Positions 1 through 9,486 of a DNA stretch of 64,000 bases are shown here, in pieces. Position numbers and translations under genes: made by a program. Source of the DNA: Herminiimonas contaminans (GTDB lineage Bacteria; Pseudomonadota; Gammaproteobacteria; Burkholderiales; Burkholderiaceae_D); NCBI RefSeq assembly GCF_015645465.1, contig NZ_JADOEL010000007.1:62001-126000 (forward strand), written 5' to 3'. The notes below the pieces were generated by a model, which worked only from the letters and a program-made list of their open reading frames with translations, did not search any database and was not told where the DNA came from. The stretch's first letter is position 1; the number at the start of each line of letters is the position of its first letter.

Positions 1-271
1 CTGCCGGTGCGGCAGGAGCGGCCGGATCTGTCGTTTCTACAGGTTTAGGCTGCTTTTTACCGTACAGAGGTTTGTTCGGATCGGACAGGTCGTTGGTCGC
101 TGGCGGCAGCTGTGTCGAACGTTCCGGCTGCGCGCCGGTTTTGTTGGTGAACGGCAGCGGCGTTTTGGAAATCATCAAGGCCACACCGACCGCAATACCC
201 AAACCGATAATGAGGCCGAGGATGAGGCCGAGCAAGGTACCGCCAGCCTGTTTTTTTAAATCTTTAGTCAT
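1..271 (-). CDS. FtsN-like SPOR-domain protein, N-terminal part (runs off left edge)
   Basis: Only the first 90 codons are in the window, starting at the ATG at 271 and reading leftwards. The product starts with a short basic cytoplasmic stretch (MTKDLKKQ), then one glycine/leucine/isoleucine-rich membrane segment at about residues 10-35, then a proline/threonine/alanine-rich linker. This is the build of FtsN-like cell-division proteins, which carry a periplasmic peptidoglycan-binding SPOR domain at the C-terminus; that part lies outside the window. The gene follows argS with a 10-bp gap, and argS followed by a SPOR-domain gene is common in Burkholderiales. The family call rests on architecture and neighbourhood, since the SPOR domain itself cannot be seen. 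Confidence 0.75.
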   Translation of the reverse strand, partial: MTKDLKKQAGGTLLGLILGLIIGLGIAVGVALMISKTPLPFTNKTGAQPERSTQLPPATNDLSDPNKPLYGKKQPKPVETTDPAAPAAPA

Positions 272-281
272 AAATATCCTG

Positions 282-2015
282 TTACATGCGCGCCGGTGCC
301 GAAACACCGATCAGGGCTAGGCCGTTACGCAATACTTGTCGTGTTGCACTCATGAGGGCGATACGCGCCATCTTCAGTGCTTCATCATCTACCAATACAC
401 GTTCTGCATTGTAGTAGCTATGCAATTCGCCTGCTAAGTCGCGCAGGTAGAAAGCGACCTGGTGCGGGCCGAGTTCTTCCAGTGCTTTTTGCAGGGTTTC
501 CGGATATTCGGCGAGCTTGGCCAGCAGCGCGGCTTCGCGCGGTGCGGTCAGCGGCGACAGATCCACATTCGTCAGGCTGGCTTCATCGCCGTCTGTCCAT
601 TGTGCGAGTACCGAGCAGATACGCGCATGGGCGTACTGCACGTAGTAGACCGGGTTTTCATCGCCTTGCGTCAATGCGATATCAACGTCGAATACGAATT
701 CGGTATCGGCCTTGCGCGAGATGAGGAAGAAACGGACAGCGTCGCGACCACGGGTCAGGTCACGAACTTCGCCCTCTACCGTTTCACCATTCGACCATTC
801 GATCAGGTCGCGCAGTGTGACGTAAGAACCAGCACGCTTGGAAATTTTGACTTCCTCGCCATTACGCATGACGGTCACCATTTTGTGCAGCACGTAGTCG
901 GGATAGCCCTGAGGAATACCGATGTCGAGTGCCTGCAAGCCAGCGCGCACACGTGCGATGGTGCCGTGGTGGTCGCTGCCCTGGACGTTGATCGCTTGCG
1001 TAAAGCCGCGTTGCCATTTGACGGTGTGGTAGGCGACGTCCGGTACGAAGTAGGTATAGGTACCGTCGGATTTTTTCATTACGCGATCTTTGTCATCGCG
1101 GTAATCGGTAGTGCGCAACCACAGTGCGCCATCCTGTTCGTAGGTCTTGTCGGCCTTGATCAGCGCCTGCACGGTTTTTTCTACCTTGCCGTCAGCGTAG
1201 AGCGAGGACTCGAGGTAGTAGTTGTCGAACTTGACGCCGAAAGCCTGCAAGTCCAGATCCTGTTCGCGACGCAGATAGGTCACCGAGAACTGGCGTATCG
1301 ATTCGATGTCGTTGATGTCGCCGCTGGCGGTGACCGGCTCGCCATTGCTGGCGGAGACTGTCTTCTTCGCCAGGAAGTCGTTTGCGATGTCCTGGATGTA
1401 GTCGCCGTTGTAGGCTGATTCCGGCCAGCCTTCGACACCCGGTTTCAAACCACGGCCGCGTGCCTGTACCGAAGTAGCCAGGGTCGCGATCTGCACACCG
1501 GCATCGTTGTAATAGAACTCGCGGGTAATGTCATAGCCTTGCGCCTGAAACAGCGAAGACAAGGCATCGCCCAATGCACCCTGGCGACCGTGGCCGACGT
1601 GCAGCGGACCGGTCGGGTTGGCGGAGACGAATTCGATGATGACTTTTTTGTTATTACCCAGATTGCTTTTGCCGAACTCGGCACCTTGCTGCAATACGGT
1701 TTTCACCACAGCCTGGCGCGACGCTGCGGTCAGGCGCAGGTTGATGAAACCCGGACCGGCGATGTCAGCCGATTCGATCAAGTCACGGTTGGCCGGATTA
1801 TCGAGCAGGGCGGCGACCAGCGCCTGCGCTACTTCGCGTGGATTTTTCTTGAGCGGTTTGGCAATTTGCATCGCCAGGTTGCAGGCGACATCGCCGTGGC
1901 TGGGGTCGCGCGGACGTTCCAGCGTGATGTTCGGCTGCAAATCGGTACCGGCCACCAACGGTGCGACGGCGGCTTGGAAGAGTTCGGTGAGGCGTTGTTT
2001 TTGTGCTGCGAGCAT
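282..2015 (-). CDS. argS: Arginyl-tRNA synthetase
   Basis: Class I aminoacyl-tRNA synthetase of 577 residues, the normal length for bacterial ArgRS, that charges tRNA-Arg in the cytoplasm. The N-terminal ArgRS-specific domain is followed by the ATP-binding signature HVGHG (about residues 139-143, the HIGH motif) within a strongly conserved [13 protein letters not shown] stretch. The KMSKS-equivalent reads KISKR in the second half, and an anticodon-binding DALR domain ends the protein. It opens the minus-strand pair with the SPOR gene. Nothing unusual is visible. Confidence 0.97.
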   Translation of the reverse strand: MLAAQKQRLTELFQAAVAPLVAGTDLQPNITLERPRDPSHGDVACNLAMQIAKPLKKNPREVAQALVAALLDNPANRDLIESADIAGPGFINLRLTAASRQAVVKTVLQQGAEFGKSNLGNNKKVIIEFVSANPTGPLHVGHGRQGALGDALSSLFQAQGYDITREFYYNDAGVQIATLATSVQARGRGLKPGVEGWPESAYNGDYIQDIANDFLAKKTVSASNGEPVTASGDINDIESIRQFSVTYLRREQDLDLQAFGVKFDNYYLESSLYADGKVEKTVQALIKADKTYEQDGALWLRTTDYRDDKDRVMKKSDGTYTYFVPDVAYHTVKWQRGFTQAINVQGSDHHGTIARVRAGLQALDIGIPQGYPDYVLHKMVTVMRNGEEVKISKRAGSYVTLRDLIEWSNGETVEGEVRDLTRGRDAVRFFLISRKADTEFVFDVDIALTQGDENPVYYVQYAHARICSVLAQWTDGDEASLTNVDLSPLTAPREAALLAKLAEYPETLQKALEELGPHQVAFYLRDLAGELHSYYNAERVLVDDEALKMARIALMSATRQVLRNGLALIGVSAPARM

Positions 2016-2092
2016 GGAGTTGTTTCTGACGGTACAAGACCGAATATTGAATTGGAATAAACGTAGACGGAATTATACTGGCTAGCCAGCCC

Positions 2093-2491
2093 TCATCCGC
2101 CCATTTTGTCGCTGCAATACGTCCCTATGAAACGCGACATCTGGAAAGCCTGCGGCTCCCACGGCAAGCTGGAAAGACGCTGCTCAGCCAAAAAGATGTA
2201 AGTACACGCTATCAAGGTTTCGCCTGATTCTATTACAACATCGACATTTTGGCGGCGATATTCGCTGCCTTCAAACTGATCCAGCGCGGCCACGTCCTGC
2301 GGCGTCACATCATAGTAAATTACGCCTTGCACCACCGCATCCGCCTGCGCCACCATGCCGGGATAGGTGTCGTCGGCCAGCGCATAGCGGGCGTGATCGC
2401 TGAGCGTTGCTGTTGCCGAAAGGTAATTGCCGCGCACGACCCGCTGCCAGATTTCCGGAAACATCAGCGAGCCGTAGGTAAATATATGCAT
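2093..2491 (-). CDS. Gamma-glutamylcyclotransferase-like (AIG2-like) protein
   Basis: A 132-residue protein that starts MHIFTYGSLM. The YGSLM loop is the substrate/nucleotide-like binding signature of the gamma-glutamylcyclotransferase/AIG2 superfamily. The expected acidic catalytic position lies in the segment ALDQFEGSEYRR. Such enzymes cyclise gamma-glutamylamines or gamma-glutamyl amino acids to 5-oxoproline, but the substrate here is unknown. It lies between the terminator of the malonate operon and argS and is probably transcribed alone. The superfamily is clear; the reaction is inferred. Confidence 0.8.
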   Translation of the reverse strand: MHIFTYGSLMFPEIWQRVVRGNYLSATATLSDHARYALADDTYPGMVAQADAVVQGVIYYDVTPQDVAALDQFEGSEYRRQNVDVVIESGETLIACTYIFLAEQRLSSLPWEPQAFQMSRFIGTYCSDKMGG

Positions 2492-2589
2492 AGGGGCGAA
2501 TAAGCAGGACAGTTAAGCGGGCAGGATATGCCGCCGACTTTCGACCAGATATTCTAAGGGAAGTGCCCTACTGCAGTGTGACAGCGGGA

Positions 2590-2634
2590 GAGAAATGAAA
2601 CGGCAGGCCATACGGCTGATCCGCACGGCCTGCC
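2590..2634 (-). terminator. Probable terminator of the malonate operon
   Basis: A perfect 8-bp stem (GGCAGGCC at 2602-2609 with GGCCTGCC at 2627-2634) lies just after the FCD regulator. On the minus strand it is followed by a T-rich stretch (GTTTCATTTC). The T run is interrupted, so termination may be imperfect. Confidence 0.5.
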
Positions 2635-2656
2635 TGGCCAACCAATTACTTAATGC

Positions 2657-3433
2657 TTAATGCGCGGACGGATCAGCCGCGATGGCGTCATGTTCATCCA
2701 GCACACCTTGCTGCGCCGCCACTTTACGCGCCAGCGCTTCCGCACTATCAACCAGGCGTTCGGTCGCCTCGCTCACCAGGTTCACATTGCCATACGCAAT
2801 CGCTTCCGCCACCCCGGCGTGCAGCAAGGCCGTGACCGACAGGTAATCGAAGCTGTTGTAATGACAAAACCAGAAGCGCCGTGACAAGCCCTGGATGGAA
2901 CGCAGGCTGTCGGTGAGGAATTCATTGCGTGCGCAGTTGAGGCACAGTTCATTGAACTCTTTATCGTTACGGATGAAGAGCATTTTGTCATTCGCCGCAG
3001 AAGCTCGGCGGAAGTTGTCACCCAGCAGCGCAAACTGGCGGCGCTGCTCAGGCGTGGCACGCCGCGCCGCATGCCGGAATACCAGCCGGTCTATTTCACG
3101 ACGCACTTCCAGCAGGCGCAGCTGCGCGACCGGATCGACTTCGGTCACAAAGATGCCGCGCTTGGGCTTCACTACCAGTAAGTGTTCGAAGCACAGCTTG
3201 CGCACAGCCTCACGTACCGGTGTGCGGCCAAAGCCAGCGACATCGCTGAGAAAGGCTTCGTTTACATCGGTGCCCGGCTGGATTTCCATCGTGACGATGG
3301 CTTCCTCTATGCGCAGATAGGCGCGTTCAGACGAGCTCGCGACGGATGGTCGCGGCGAGGGTAAAGGTTGTCGGGTCGGCTTGAGTTCCGGCCCGATGGA
3401 TACTGGTTTGACTGCAATACGGTTAGTCGCCAT
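2657..3433 (-). CDS. GntR family (FCD subfamily) regulator, last gene of the malonate operon
   Basis: A 258-residue regulator with an N-terminal winged helix-turn-helix (about residues 40-95, containing GRTPVREAVRKL, typical of FadR/GntR proteins) and a C-terminal all-helical FCD ligand-binding domain. The reading frame stays open upstream into mdcH, but I chose the ATG at 3433: the upstream extension is out-of-frame mdcH sequence and unlike the family. The gene follows mdcH after 26 bp. A GntR/FadR-type repressor (MdcY) controls the mdc operon of Acinetobacter, so this protein is probably a malonate- or malonyl-CoA-responsive repressor of its own operon. It is clearly a paralogue of the regulator at 21286. 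Confidence 0.88.
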   Translation of the reverse strand: MATNRIAVKPVSIGPELKPTRQPLPSPRPSVASSSERAYLRIEEAIVTMEIQPGTDVNEAFLSDVAGFGRTPVREAVRKLCFEHLLVVKPKRGIFVTEVDPVAQLRLLEVRREIDRLVFRHAARRATPEQRRQFALLGDNFRRASAANDKMLFIRNDKEFNELCLNCARNEFLTDSLRSIQGLSRRFWFCHYNSFDYLSVTALLHAGVAEAIAYGNVNLVSEATERLVDSAEALARKVAAQQGVLDEHDAIAADPSAH

Positions 3434-3459
3434 AAATATTTTTCTCTTTGTTTCTATGT

Positions 3460-4374
3460 TCAGGCTAGTCTGGTCTCCACCCATTTGACGATGCCGTCGA
3501 GGGTACGAAAATCTTCTGCCGAGCGCGCCTCCACCGTCGCGCCCAGTTCGTCGAACATGCGGCTCAGCGCGCGGCCGGGCCCCAGTTCCAGTACGACAGT
3601 GACGCCGCGTTCCAGCGTCGTCTCCATACAATCCTGCCAACGCACCGGCTCCGCGATCTGCGCCGACAAGGTATTCGCTATCGTCGCTTCCGCACCAGCG
3701 AGGCCATTGATGCCAGCCAGCACCGGCGCTGTCAGCGTGCGCGCAGGCACTGTCGTCAGCAAATGGCGGAAGGGTGGCACCGCCGCCCGCATCACCGAGG
3801 TATGCGAGGGTATCGCCACATCCAGCGCCTTGCACCAGTGACCGGCGGCTGTAATTTCCGCTGCTGCCGACTCAATATCGTCACGCACACCGCCGAGCAC
3901 AAAGTGATCATCTGCATTGATGATTGCCAACTCAAGGTTGTAACATTTGCAGATGTCATCCAGCGCTGTCGCTGCCAGTCCTTTGACTGCCAGCATACCC
4001 GCATGAGCTGGTGCGACCTGATCCATCAGCAATGCACGCTGCGGCACCAACAAGCCCAGCTCCTTCACGTTCCACGCCCCGGCACAGCCATAGGCCGCCA
4101 GTTCACCCACGCTGTAACCGATGAATACTTCCGGTTGTGGCAAGCGTTCCTGCAATGCAGTCCAGGTCGCGATCTCGGCACCACAGATCAGCAATTGCGC
4201 GTTGCGGTTGCTGAATAAATTCTCACCGCTGGCAGCCAGCGCAACGACATCCACGCCAGTGGTTGCGGAATAGACTTTCAGCCAGTCGCGCGCTGCTTCC
4301 GATTGCAGCGCGAGATCGAACATCTTAGTATGCTGCGCACCCTGCCCCGGACACGCGATCGCCAGGCCGCTCAT
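3460..4374 (-). CDS. mdcH: Malonate decarboxylase epsilon subunit (malonyl-CoA:ACP transacylase)
   Basis: A 304-residue FabD-like acyltransferase. It shows the N-terminal CPGQGAQ oxyanion-hole motif and the nucleophile elbow GYSVGE with the active-site serine at about residue 88. In malonate decarboxylase systems MdcH loads malonyl from malonyl-CoA onto the mature acyl carrier subunit MdcC to start the catalytic cycle. Its ATG overlaps the stop of mdcB by 4 bp (ATGA), so the two are probably translationally coupled. Position and neighbours distinguish it from housekeeping FabD. Confidence 0.92.
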   Translation of the reverse strand: MSGLAIACPGQGAQHTKMFDLALQSEAARDWLKVYSATTGVDVVALAASGENLFSNRNAQLLICGAEIATWTALQERLPQPEVFIGYSVGELAAYGCAGAWNVKELGLLVPQRALLMDQVAPAHAGMLAVKGLAATALDDICKCYNLELAIINADDHFVLGGVRDDIESAAAEITAAGHWCKALDVAIPSHTSVMRAAVPPFRHLLTTVPARTLTAPVLAGINGLAGAEATIANTLSAQIAEPVRWQDCMETTLERGVTVVLELGPGRALSRMFDELGATVEARSAEDFRTLDGIVKWVETRLA

Positions 4375-5243
4375 ATCACCGCCGTCCGCTCAGTCAACGC
4401 TGCAATGAATAAAGTCGCTGCCAGCAAGTCGGCTGAACCACCCGGACTCAAACGACGCGCGACGAATACCTGATGGATGTGCTTCGCACGTTGCAACCAG
4501 TTCGCCGCGAACACGCCGCCTTCGGCCAGGAAGGAAATCGCTGAAGTGCGTGCATAGTGCAAACCATCGGCTCCGGCCCTATGCAATAGATTGGTATCTT
4601 CCAGCGCCGCCATGATGGCAAAGAAGGATTGGCAACGCGCAGCCACGGCATTGCCACCGGCCTGATGGATCGCCACCAGGGTTGGCAAACCTATCTTGAA
4701 CACATGCGGAAAACCGGCCGCCGCTTCACCACGCGCACCACCGACCGCATATTTGCGGCACACCAGGTTGCCATGACTGGAACTCATATCCTTGCTGTCG
4801 GCCAGCTTGATGTCTGCACCCCAGCTATCGATCACAATTTGCGCAAGATCAGCATTAGGCAAAGCGGCGGCATCCGCCTTGCCTAATGCCGCGCACAACA
4901 AACCAAGATTGAAGATGGCACCGCGATGCGTGTTCACACCTGCAGTCGCACGCAACATGGTCGCTTCCGCCGCGATGCCTAGCCGCGTCAGTTCAGCGAA
5001 ATCTGCATCGCGCGTACCCGCCTGATAAATCGCTGCGAAGTAATGGCGCAGGCTGAACAGGCTTTTGATAAAGGTGGCAGCCTGCATGTCATCGTGACTG
5101 CCGTTATCCGTTTTGCTGACCAGCCCCGGCTTCGGATACAGACACATCTCGTCATACAAGGCACGCACCGCCGCCCGCGCCACCTGTTGCGTGCGGAGTC
5201 TGTACACAGTGCTTGCGATCAATGCCATGCCGATTGCTTCCAT
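4371..5243 (-). CDS. mdcB: Triphosphoribosyl-dephospho-CoA synthase
   Basis: A 290-residue CitG/MdcB family enzyme. It makes 2'-(5''-triphosphoribosyl)-3'-dephospho-CoA from ATP and dephospho-CoA, the precursor of the unusual prosthetic group carried by MdcC. Family features seen are the segment EMCLYPKPGLVS near the N-terminus, the SHDDM motif and a glycine-rich ARGEAAAGFP loop. The annotated start overlaps mdcG by 25 bp. A second in-frame ATG five codons on (at 5228) would shorten the overlap, so the exact start is open. Confidence 0.92.
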   Translation of the reverse strand: MEAIGMALIASTVYRLRTQQVARAAVRALYDEMCLYPKPGLVSKTDNGSHDDMQAATFIKSLFSLRHYFAAIYQAGTRDADFAELTRLGIAAEATMLRATAGVNTHRGAIFNLGLLCAALGKADAAALPNADLAQIVIDSWGADIKLADSKDMSSSHGNLVCRKYAVGGARGEAAAGFPHVFKIGLPTLVAIHQAGGNAVAARCQSFFAIMAALEDTNLLHRAGADGLHYARTSAISFLAEGGVFAANWLQRAKHIHQVFVARRLSPGGSADLLAATLFIAALTERTAVI

Positions 5244-5905
5244 ACTGATTCCAGTGTTGCCAGTGCAACGCCTTCATTACTTTTGACCATGACCAGTCGT
5301 GTGTTCGCCAGCAACTCTTTCCAGGCGACGGCACGACCATCCGGGAAAATCATTTCACCATCGAGGCGCACGCGACCTTCTTTTTCCACCGCATCCAGCA
5401 AGCGCAAACCGGCATGCGCCTGCTCCAGCGTAGCCGGTGCCAGCAACAAATCGACATCCGAGTTGTCCGCTAGGTAGGGCGTACCGGTCACGCATTGCCA
5501 GGCCAGCGAACCATAGATACGCAAGGTCAGGCCTAGCTTAGCCGCATCCGTCTGCAGATGTATCAGCGTGTCATACCAGCCGGCTGGCAACGGTGTTTGC
5601 TGCAGCAGGGCTTCCGACAAAGTCATCGCATCACTCGCTTCGCGCACCACCGATGCCGGCACGCAAAATGCCAGTGAACGCTGGTCGGTGGTACGCGGCA
5701 GGCGCAAGCCCAGTTGCACCATATCGAGCCGGTCACCGGGTTGACGACTGCGCGCGACGAAGGGCAAGCCACGCGCCGCGTGCTGATGTATCGCAGCGGC
5801 CTGCACGCCATCCCGCACATGCATGCGTTCGGCGGCTTCCGGCCAGTTTAGCCAGACGCGTGAATGACGCTTGAATACGAAAGACGATGATTGCGGCGCG
5901 ATCAT
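5219..5905 (-). CDS. mdcG: Phosphoribosyl-dephospho-CoA transferase (holo-ACP synthase of malonate decarboxylase)
   Basis: A 228-residue MdcG protein that transfers the prosthetic group made by MdcB onto the serine of apo-MdcC, giving active acyl carrier protein. A nucleotidyltransferase-like core is visible in the C-terminal half, with GSLAWQ followed by NSDVDLLLAP (the paired aspartates expected to bind metal). The open frame extends upstream to 6034 inside mdcE, but the ATG at 5905 places the start 11 bp after the mdcE stop and matches the usual family length. Confidence 0.9.
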   Translation of the reverse strand: MIAPQSSSFVFKRHSRVWLNWPEAAERMHVRDGVQAAAIHQHAARGLPFVARSRQPGDRLDMVQLGLRLPRTTDQRSLAFCVPASVVREASDAMTLSEALLQQTPLPAGWYDTLIHLQTDAAKLGLTLRIYGSLAWQCVTGTPYLADNSDVDLLLAPATLEQAHAGLRLLDAVEKEGRVRLDGEMIFPDGRAVAWKELLANTRLVMVKSNEGVALATLESVWKQSAWH

Positions 5906-5916
5906 GTCAGCCTCCG

Positions 5917-6618
5917 TCAGTATTCGCGCACCAGTTGCGCCACCCGTGCAGCACCGGTGCGGCCACCGCGACTGGCACCCAGGGCGCGCCGCTGGTCCAG
6001 TCGGTTCTTGCTGGAAAGCGCGTTCAGCAAACACTGATCCAGCGGACCTTCCCAGATTTCTTCGACGGCACCGAGTGCGACGAAGTTATGTGCGCCCGGA
6101 CCAAGTATGGGTGAGGTACGGCACAAAGCTTCCAGCTCTTCCAGCGGCAACTTGGTGATGCGTGACATTGCAGGCAGCGCCATCACGCGTATCTGTGCAC
6201 CGGGTACCGCATAGGTTTCATCTGCAATCATGCCGAGCGAGAGGAAACCGCCACTGACTGCTTCGCTATAGACCACGCTAAGCAACTGATGACCACGCGT
6301 ACGCGCCACCGCGAAGCATTTCGCCAGGTGCGCGAGGAAAGGACTATTGCCCAATAATTCATCACGGCGCGACAACTGCTGTCCCTGCGTATCGACCAGC
6401 ATCAGGATAGGCATGCGTGGCTGATCGTTCATGATGGCGATCACGGCCTCGGACAATTGCAGCGCGATATCAACACCAATAGCGGCGTGATCCAGCGTGC
6501 CTACCACCGCGACCATTACATCGCCTACACGACCCTGTCCGGTCAGCACCTGGCCACTGGCCGTGACCGTATGTCCTTGCGGGAACAACTGATCACATAA
6601 TTCTTTCCACTCAAGCAT
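5917..6618 (-). CDS. mdcE: Malonate decarboxylase gamma subunit
   Basis: A 233-residue carboxyltransferase-type (crotonase-fold) subunit. With MdcD it decarboxylates malonyl-S-ACP to acetyl-S-ACP without biotin. The segment VDTQGQQLSRRDELLG and the SGGFLSLGMIAD stretch are characteristic of MdcE. The start overlaps the mdcD stop by 8 bp, which fits tight coupling of the two halves of the decarboxylase. Confidence 0.92.
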   Translation of the reverse strand: MLEWKELCDQLFPQGHTVTASGQVLTGQGRVGDVMVAVVGTLDHAAIGVDIALQLSEAVIAIMNDQPRMPILMLVDTQGQQLSRRDELLGNSPFLAHLAKCFAVARTRGHQLLSVVYSEAVSGGFLSLGMIADETYAVPGAQIRVMALPAMSRITKLPLEELEALCRTSPILGPGAHNFVALGAVEEIWEGPLDQCLLNALSSKNRLDQRRALGASRGGRTGAARVAQLVREY

Positions 6619-7510
6619 GTTCTTCCCTCCGCACGTGTGCGCTCATTTCCAGGAACTCGGGTATCTCTGCCAGCGGCACATTCTTCGCATCGGCCACACC
6701 CAGCGCCTGCCAGATTTGCGTCGCATCGGCGCAATCAGAGAAACGCTGCATGCGATTCTTCAAGGCCGCGTGTTCCTGCGTGACGCTTTCCAGCGTGAGC
6801 GGGCGTGAAGCACCGAGCAGGCTAACAGCAGCATCACGGAACGCCGCGATGTCATCCGGCACGATCAGATCGGCATCTCCCATCAGGTAGCGATGCTTGC
6901 CACCCATGGTGCGCCACACCAGCGCGCGATCACGGGCGTCGAATTCTTCCACGCCTTTGGCAGCTTCTATGACTTCAGGGCCGGAGACAGAAAGACGACC
7001 TTCTTCCGAGATGATCATGTGATCACAGCATTTGGCGACGATGCCTATGCCGCCATAACAACCGTTGGAGCCGCCTATCATGACGATGACCGGAATACCG
7101 GCATGCCGGACTTCGAATACCGCGCGCTGGATTTCAGAGATCGCGATCAAACCTGCATTCGCTTCATGCAAACGCACGCCACCGGTATCGAGCAGCAGCA
7201 ATACTGCAGCCGGACGCTGTTCTACTGCGCGCTCCAATATGCCGGTCAGCTTGGCACCGTGAATCTCACCGACCGAGCCACCCATGAAGGCCGGTTCCTG
7301 CGCAGCGATCAAGACTTTGGCACCACTCAGCAAACCGGAACCAATCACGATGCCATCGTCAAATGCGACCGGCTGCCCCAGCACTGGCAAGTGCGGACTG
7401 AAGTGACGTTCTGCAGGTGGCAGGATTTCTGCAAAACTGCCGGCATCCAGCAAGTCGGCAATACGCTGGCGTGCAGTGCGTTCGAGGAAACTTTTATGTG
7501 CGCCGCTCAT
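6611..7510 (-). CDS. mdcD: Malonate decarboxylase beta subunit
   Basis: A 299-residue carboxyltransferase-domain protein that forms the malonyl-S-ACP decarboxylase with MdcE. Glycine-rich oxyanion elements (GGSVGEIHGAKL, GGSNGCYGG) and the segment LLLLDTGGVRLHEANAG are typical of acyl-CoA carboxyltransferase beta chains and of MdcD. Its ATG overlaps the mdcC stop by 4 bp. The length is normal and no key residue seems missing. Confidence 0.94.
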   Translation of the reverse strand: MSGAHKSFLERTARQRIADLLDAGSFAEILPPAERHFSPHLPVLGQPVAFDDGIVIGSGLLSGAKVLIAAQEPAFMGGSVGEIHGAKLTGILERAVEQRPAAVLLLLDTGGVRLHEANAGLIAISEIQRAVFEVRHAGIPVIVMIGGSNGCYGGIGIVAKCCDHMIISEEGRLSVSGPEVIEAAKGVEEFDARDRALVWRTMGGKHRYLMGDADLIVPDDIAAFRDAAVSLLGASRPLTLESVTQEHAALKNRMQRFSDCADATQIWQALGVADAKNVPLAEIPEFLEMSAHVRREEHA

Positions 7511-7821
7511 GCGTTACCTCGGAATTCTTCGACTGCCTGCATCAGGCGCAGACTGACGACGGCCGGAGTTGCACCCGCATCGTTGATGGTAATGACGAGG
7601 TTGGCGAGGCGATAGCGTTCGGCGCAGGTGCGCGTAACAGCACGCCAGGTTTCATCGAAACCATGCACCGAGGTTTCGATCACGAACTTTACCTTGTCGT
7701 CGAGTTCTGCCGGTTCAAACAGCACTTCCAGATTGCCAGAGCCGACGACGCCGACCAGGCCGCTGCCTATGTTGCGATCAGGGTTGGCACAAGGGCCAAC
7801 TTCAAATTCAAGTGTTTGCAT
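7507..7821 (-). CDS. mdcC: Malonate decarboxylase acyl carrier protein (delta subunit)
   Basis: A 104-residue acyl carrier subunit that holds acetyl and malonyl groups as thioesters on a covalently bound 2'-(5''-phosphoribosyl)-3'-dephospho-CoA. The likely attachment serine is Ser28 in the segment VGSGNLEVL, matching the GSGDLEV context of characterised MdcC proteins. It sits 6 bp after mdcA and overlaps mdcD. MdcB and MdcG, both encoded downstream, supply and attach the prosthetic group. Confidence 0.93.
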   Translation of the reverse strand: MQTLEFEVGPCANPDRNIGSGLVGVVGSGNLEVLFEPAELDDKVKFVIETSVHGFDETWRAVTRTCAERYRLANLVITINDAGATPAVVSLRLMQAVEEFRGNA

Positions 7822-7827
7822 GGGTGC

Positions 7828-9486
7828 CTACCAGTTTCTGAATCTGTTTGGTGGTTGATAGAGATTGCCTGACCATCTGACCAAATCCTTCATGGATTTG
7901 GCGGCCAGCAAATCGCGCGTCGCCAGTGATACATCGACGCCTATGTCTTCCGGCCGCTGGATCACGCCACGGTCGCGCAGATTGTCGACGACACGCTGGT
8001 CGCGCTTGAGGCCAACTGCAGTAAAGCCAGCCACACCACGTACTGCCTGCTCACGTTCCTGCGGGTTGCTGCATTTATGCAGATGCGCGATGCCTTCTTC
8101 AGTCACGATTTGTGTGACGTCGTCGCCATACACCATGACCGGTGGCAGTTCCAGCGAGAGGTCTTCCATCAGTTGCCATGCATCCAGCTTTTCTGTGAAA
8201 GTCGGGCTCATTTTTTCGCGGAAGGATTCGACCATCTGCACTACCAGCTTGCGACCGCGCGGCATGGTCGCACCGGTCGCCTGCGCCGCTTCCTGTCCCG
8301 CCTTCAGCCATGGATAGCTGACATGACGACGCGCCCGTGACTCGGAACCGAAGTTGGGTGCACCGCCGAAACCGGTGATGCGGTTGAGGGTGGCGGTCGA
8401 GCTATTGCCTTGCGTATCGACTTGCAGGGTCGAACCTATGAACAGATCCGAGTAGTGACCGGCGATCTGGCAAAACACGCGATTCGAACGCATGCTGCCA
8501 TCCGGCCCGTTGAAGAAGACGTCAGGGCGCGCCCGCACATACTCTTCCATGCCGAGCTCGGAACCGGCGCAATGTATGCCTTTGACGAAGCCGGATTCAA
8601 TCGCCGGGATCAGCGTAGGGCATGGGTTGACCGTCATGTAATTACAGATCTTGCCGCGCAGGCCGAGCGACTCAGCGTAAGTCGGCAGGATCAGCTCTAT
8701 CGCAGCCGTGTCAAAACCGATGCCGTGGTTCAGGCGGGTAACGCCATACGGGGCGTACAAGCCCTTGATGACCATCATCGCCATCAGGATCTGGGTTTCA
8801 GTGATCTGTGCCGGATCGCGCGTGAAGATAGGTTCTATGTAATGCGGCTTCGGTGCCTGCACCACATACGAGACCCAGTCACCCGGTACGTCTACGCGCG
8901 GTACGGTGTCTACGATTTCGTTGACCTGCGCGATGATGATGCCGTTCTTGAAGGCAGTGCCTTCCGCGACTGCTGGCGTGTCTTCGGTATTCGGCCCCGT
9001 GTAGAGATTGCCGTTGGCATCTGCACTTTGCGCCGCGATCAATGACACGCGCGGCGTCAGATCCATGAAGTAGCGACCATACAACTCTAGGTAAGTATGG
9101 ATCGCACCGACATTAATCTTGCCCGCCTTGATCAGGCGTGCGAGGCGCACACCCTGATCGCCGGAGTAGCAAAAGTCCAGACGTGACGCGACGCCACGTT
9201 CGAAGACATCCAAATGCGCAGCCAGTGCCAGGTTGGATTGGATGATGTGCAGGTCATGCACCAGATTCGCATCCATCTTGGACAAAGCCGTAGCAAGGAA
9301 GTCGGCATGCTTCTGATTGTTGCCTTCGACGCATACACGGTCACCGGATTCAATCACCGCATGCAGCAGGGCGGCGATGTTTTCGGCGGCGACTACTTTG
9401 CCGTTGGCGTGCGACGCACCGCGCTTGAGGCGCGCCGCAGTGTTACGGGCCAGCGTATCCCAGTGGAAGTCCGGCGACATTTTCAT
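7828..9486 (-). CDS. mdcA: Malonate decarboxylase alpha subunit (acetyl-S-ACP:malonate ACP transferase)
   Basis: A 552-residue CoA-transferase-family subunit that exchanges acetyl for malonate on MdcC, releasing acetate and making malonyl-S-ACP. The full-length MdcA signature is present: VCVEGNNQKHADFLA near the N-terminus, the GFGGAPNFG loop, and the C-terminal GVAGFTAVGLKRDQRV segment. The start codon overlaps the stop of the TctA-like permease by 4 bp, which ties the transporter and the decarboxylase into one transcript. Confidence 0.95.
   Translation of the reverse strand: MKMSPDFHWDTLARNTAARLKRGASHANGKVVAAENIAALLHAVIESGDRVCVEGNNQKHADFLATALSKMDANLVHDLHIIQSNLALAAHLDVFERGVASRLDFCYSGDQGVRLARLIKAGKINVGAIHTYLELYGRYFMDLTPRVSLIAAQSADANGNLYTGPNTEDTPAVAEGTAFKNGIIIAQVNEIVDTVPRVDVPGDWVSYVVQAPKPHYIEPIFTRDPAQITETQILMAMMVIKGLYAPYGVTRLNHGIGFDTAAIELILPTYAESLGLRGKICNYMTVNPCPTLIPAIESGFVKGIHCAGSELGMEEYVRARPDVFFNGPDGSMRSNRVFCQIAGHYSDLFIGSTLQVDTQGNSSTATLNRITGFGGAPNFGSESRARRHVSYPWLKAGQEAAQATGATMPRGRKLVVQMVESFREKMSPTFTEKLDAWQLMEDLSLELPPVMVYGDDVTQIVTEEGIAHLHKCSNPQEREQAVRGVAGFTAVGLKRDQRVVDNLRDRGVIQRPEDIGVDVSLATRDLLAAKSMKDLVRWSGNLYQPPNRFRNW

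Noticed and set aside
462-1418. A 318-codon frame on the strand opposite to argS
   Set aside because: It is the shadow of argS, whose motifs are complete; long antisense frames are common at this GC content and codon use.
3434-3835. N-terminal extension of the first FCD regulator in the same open frame
   Set aside because: It overlaps mdcH out of frame, has unusual composition and no counterpart in GntR proteins; the ATG at 3433 gives a normal regulator.
5906-6034. N-terminal extension of mdcG
   Set aside because: It lies inside mdcE in another frame and has a cysteine/arginine-rich sequence unlike MdcG.
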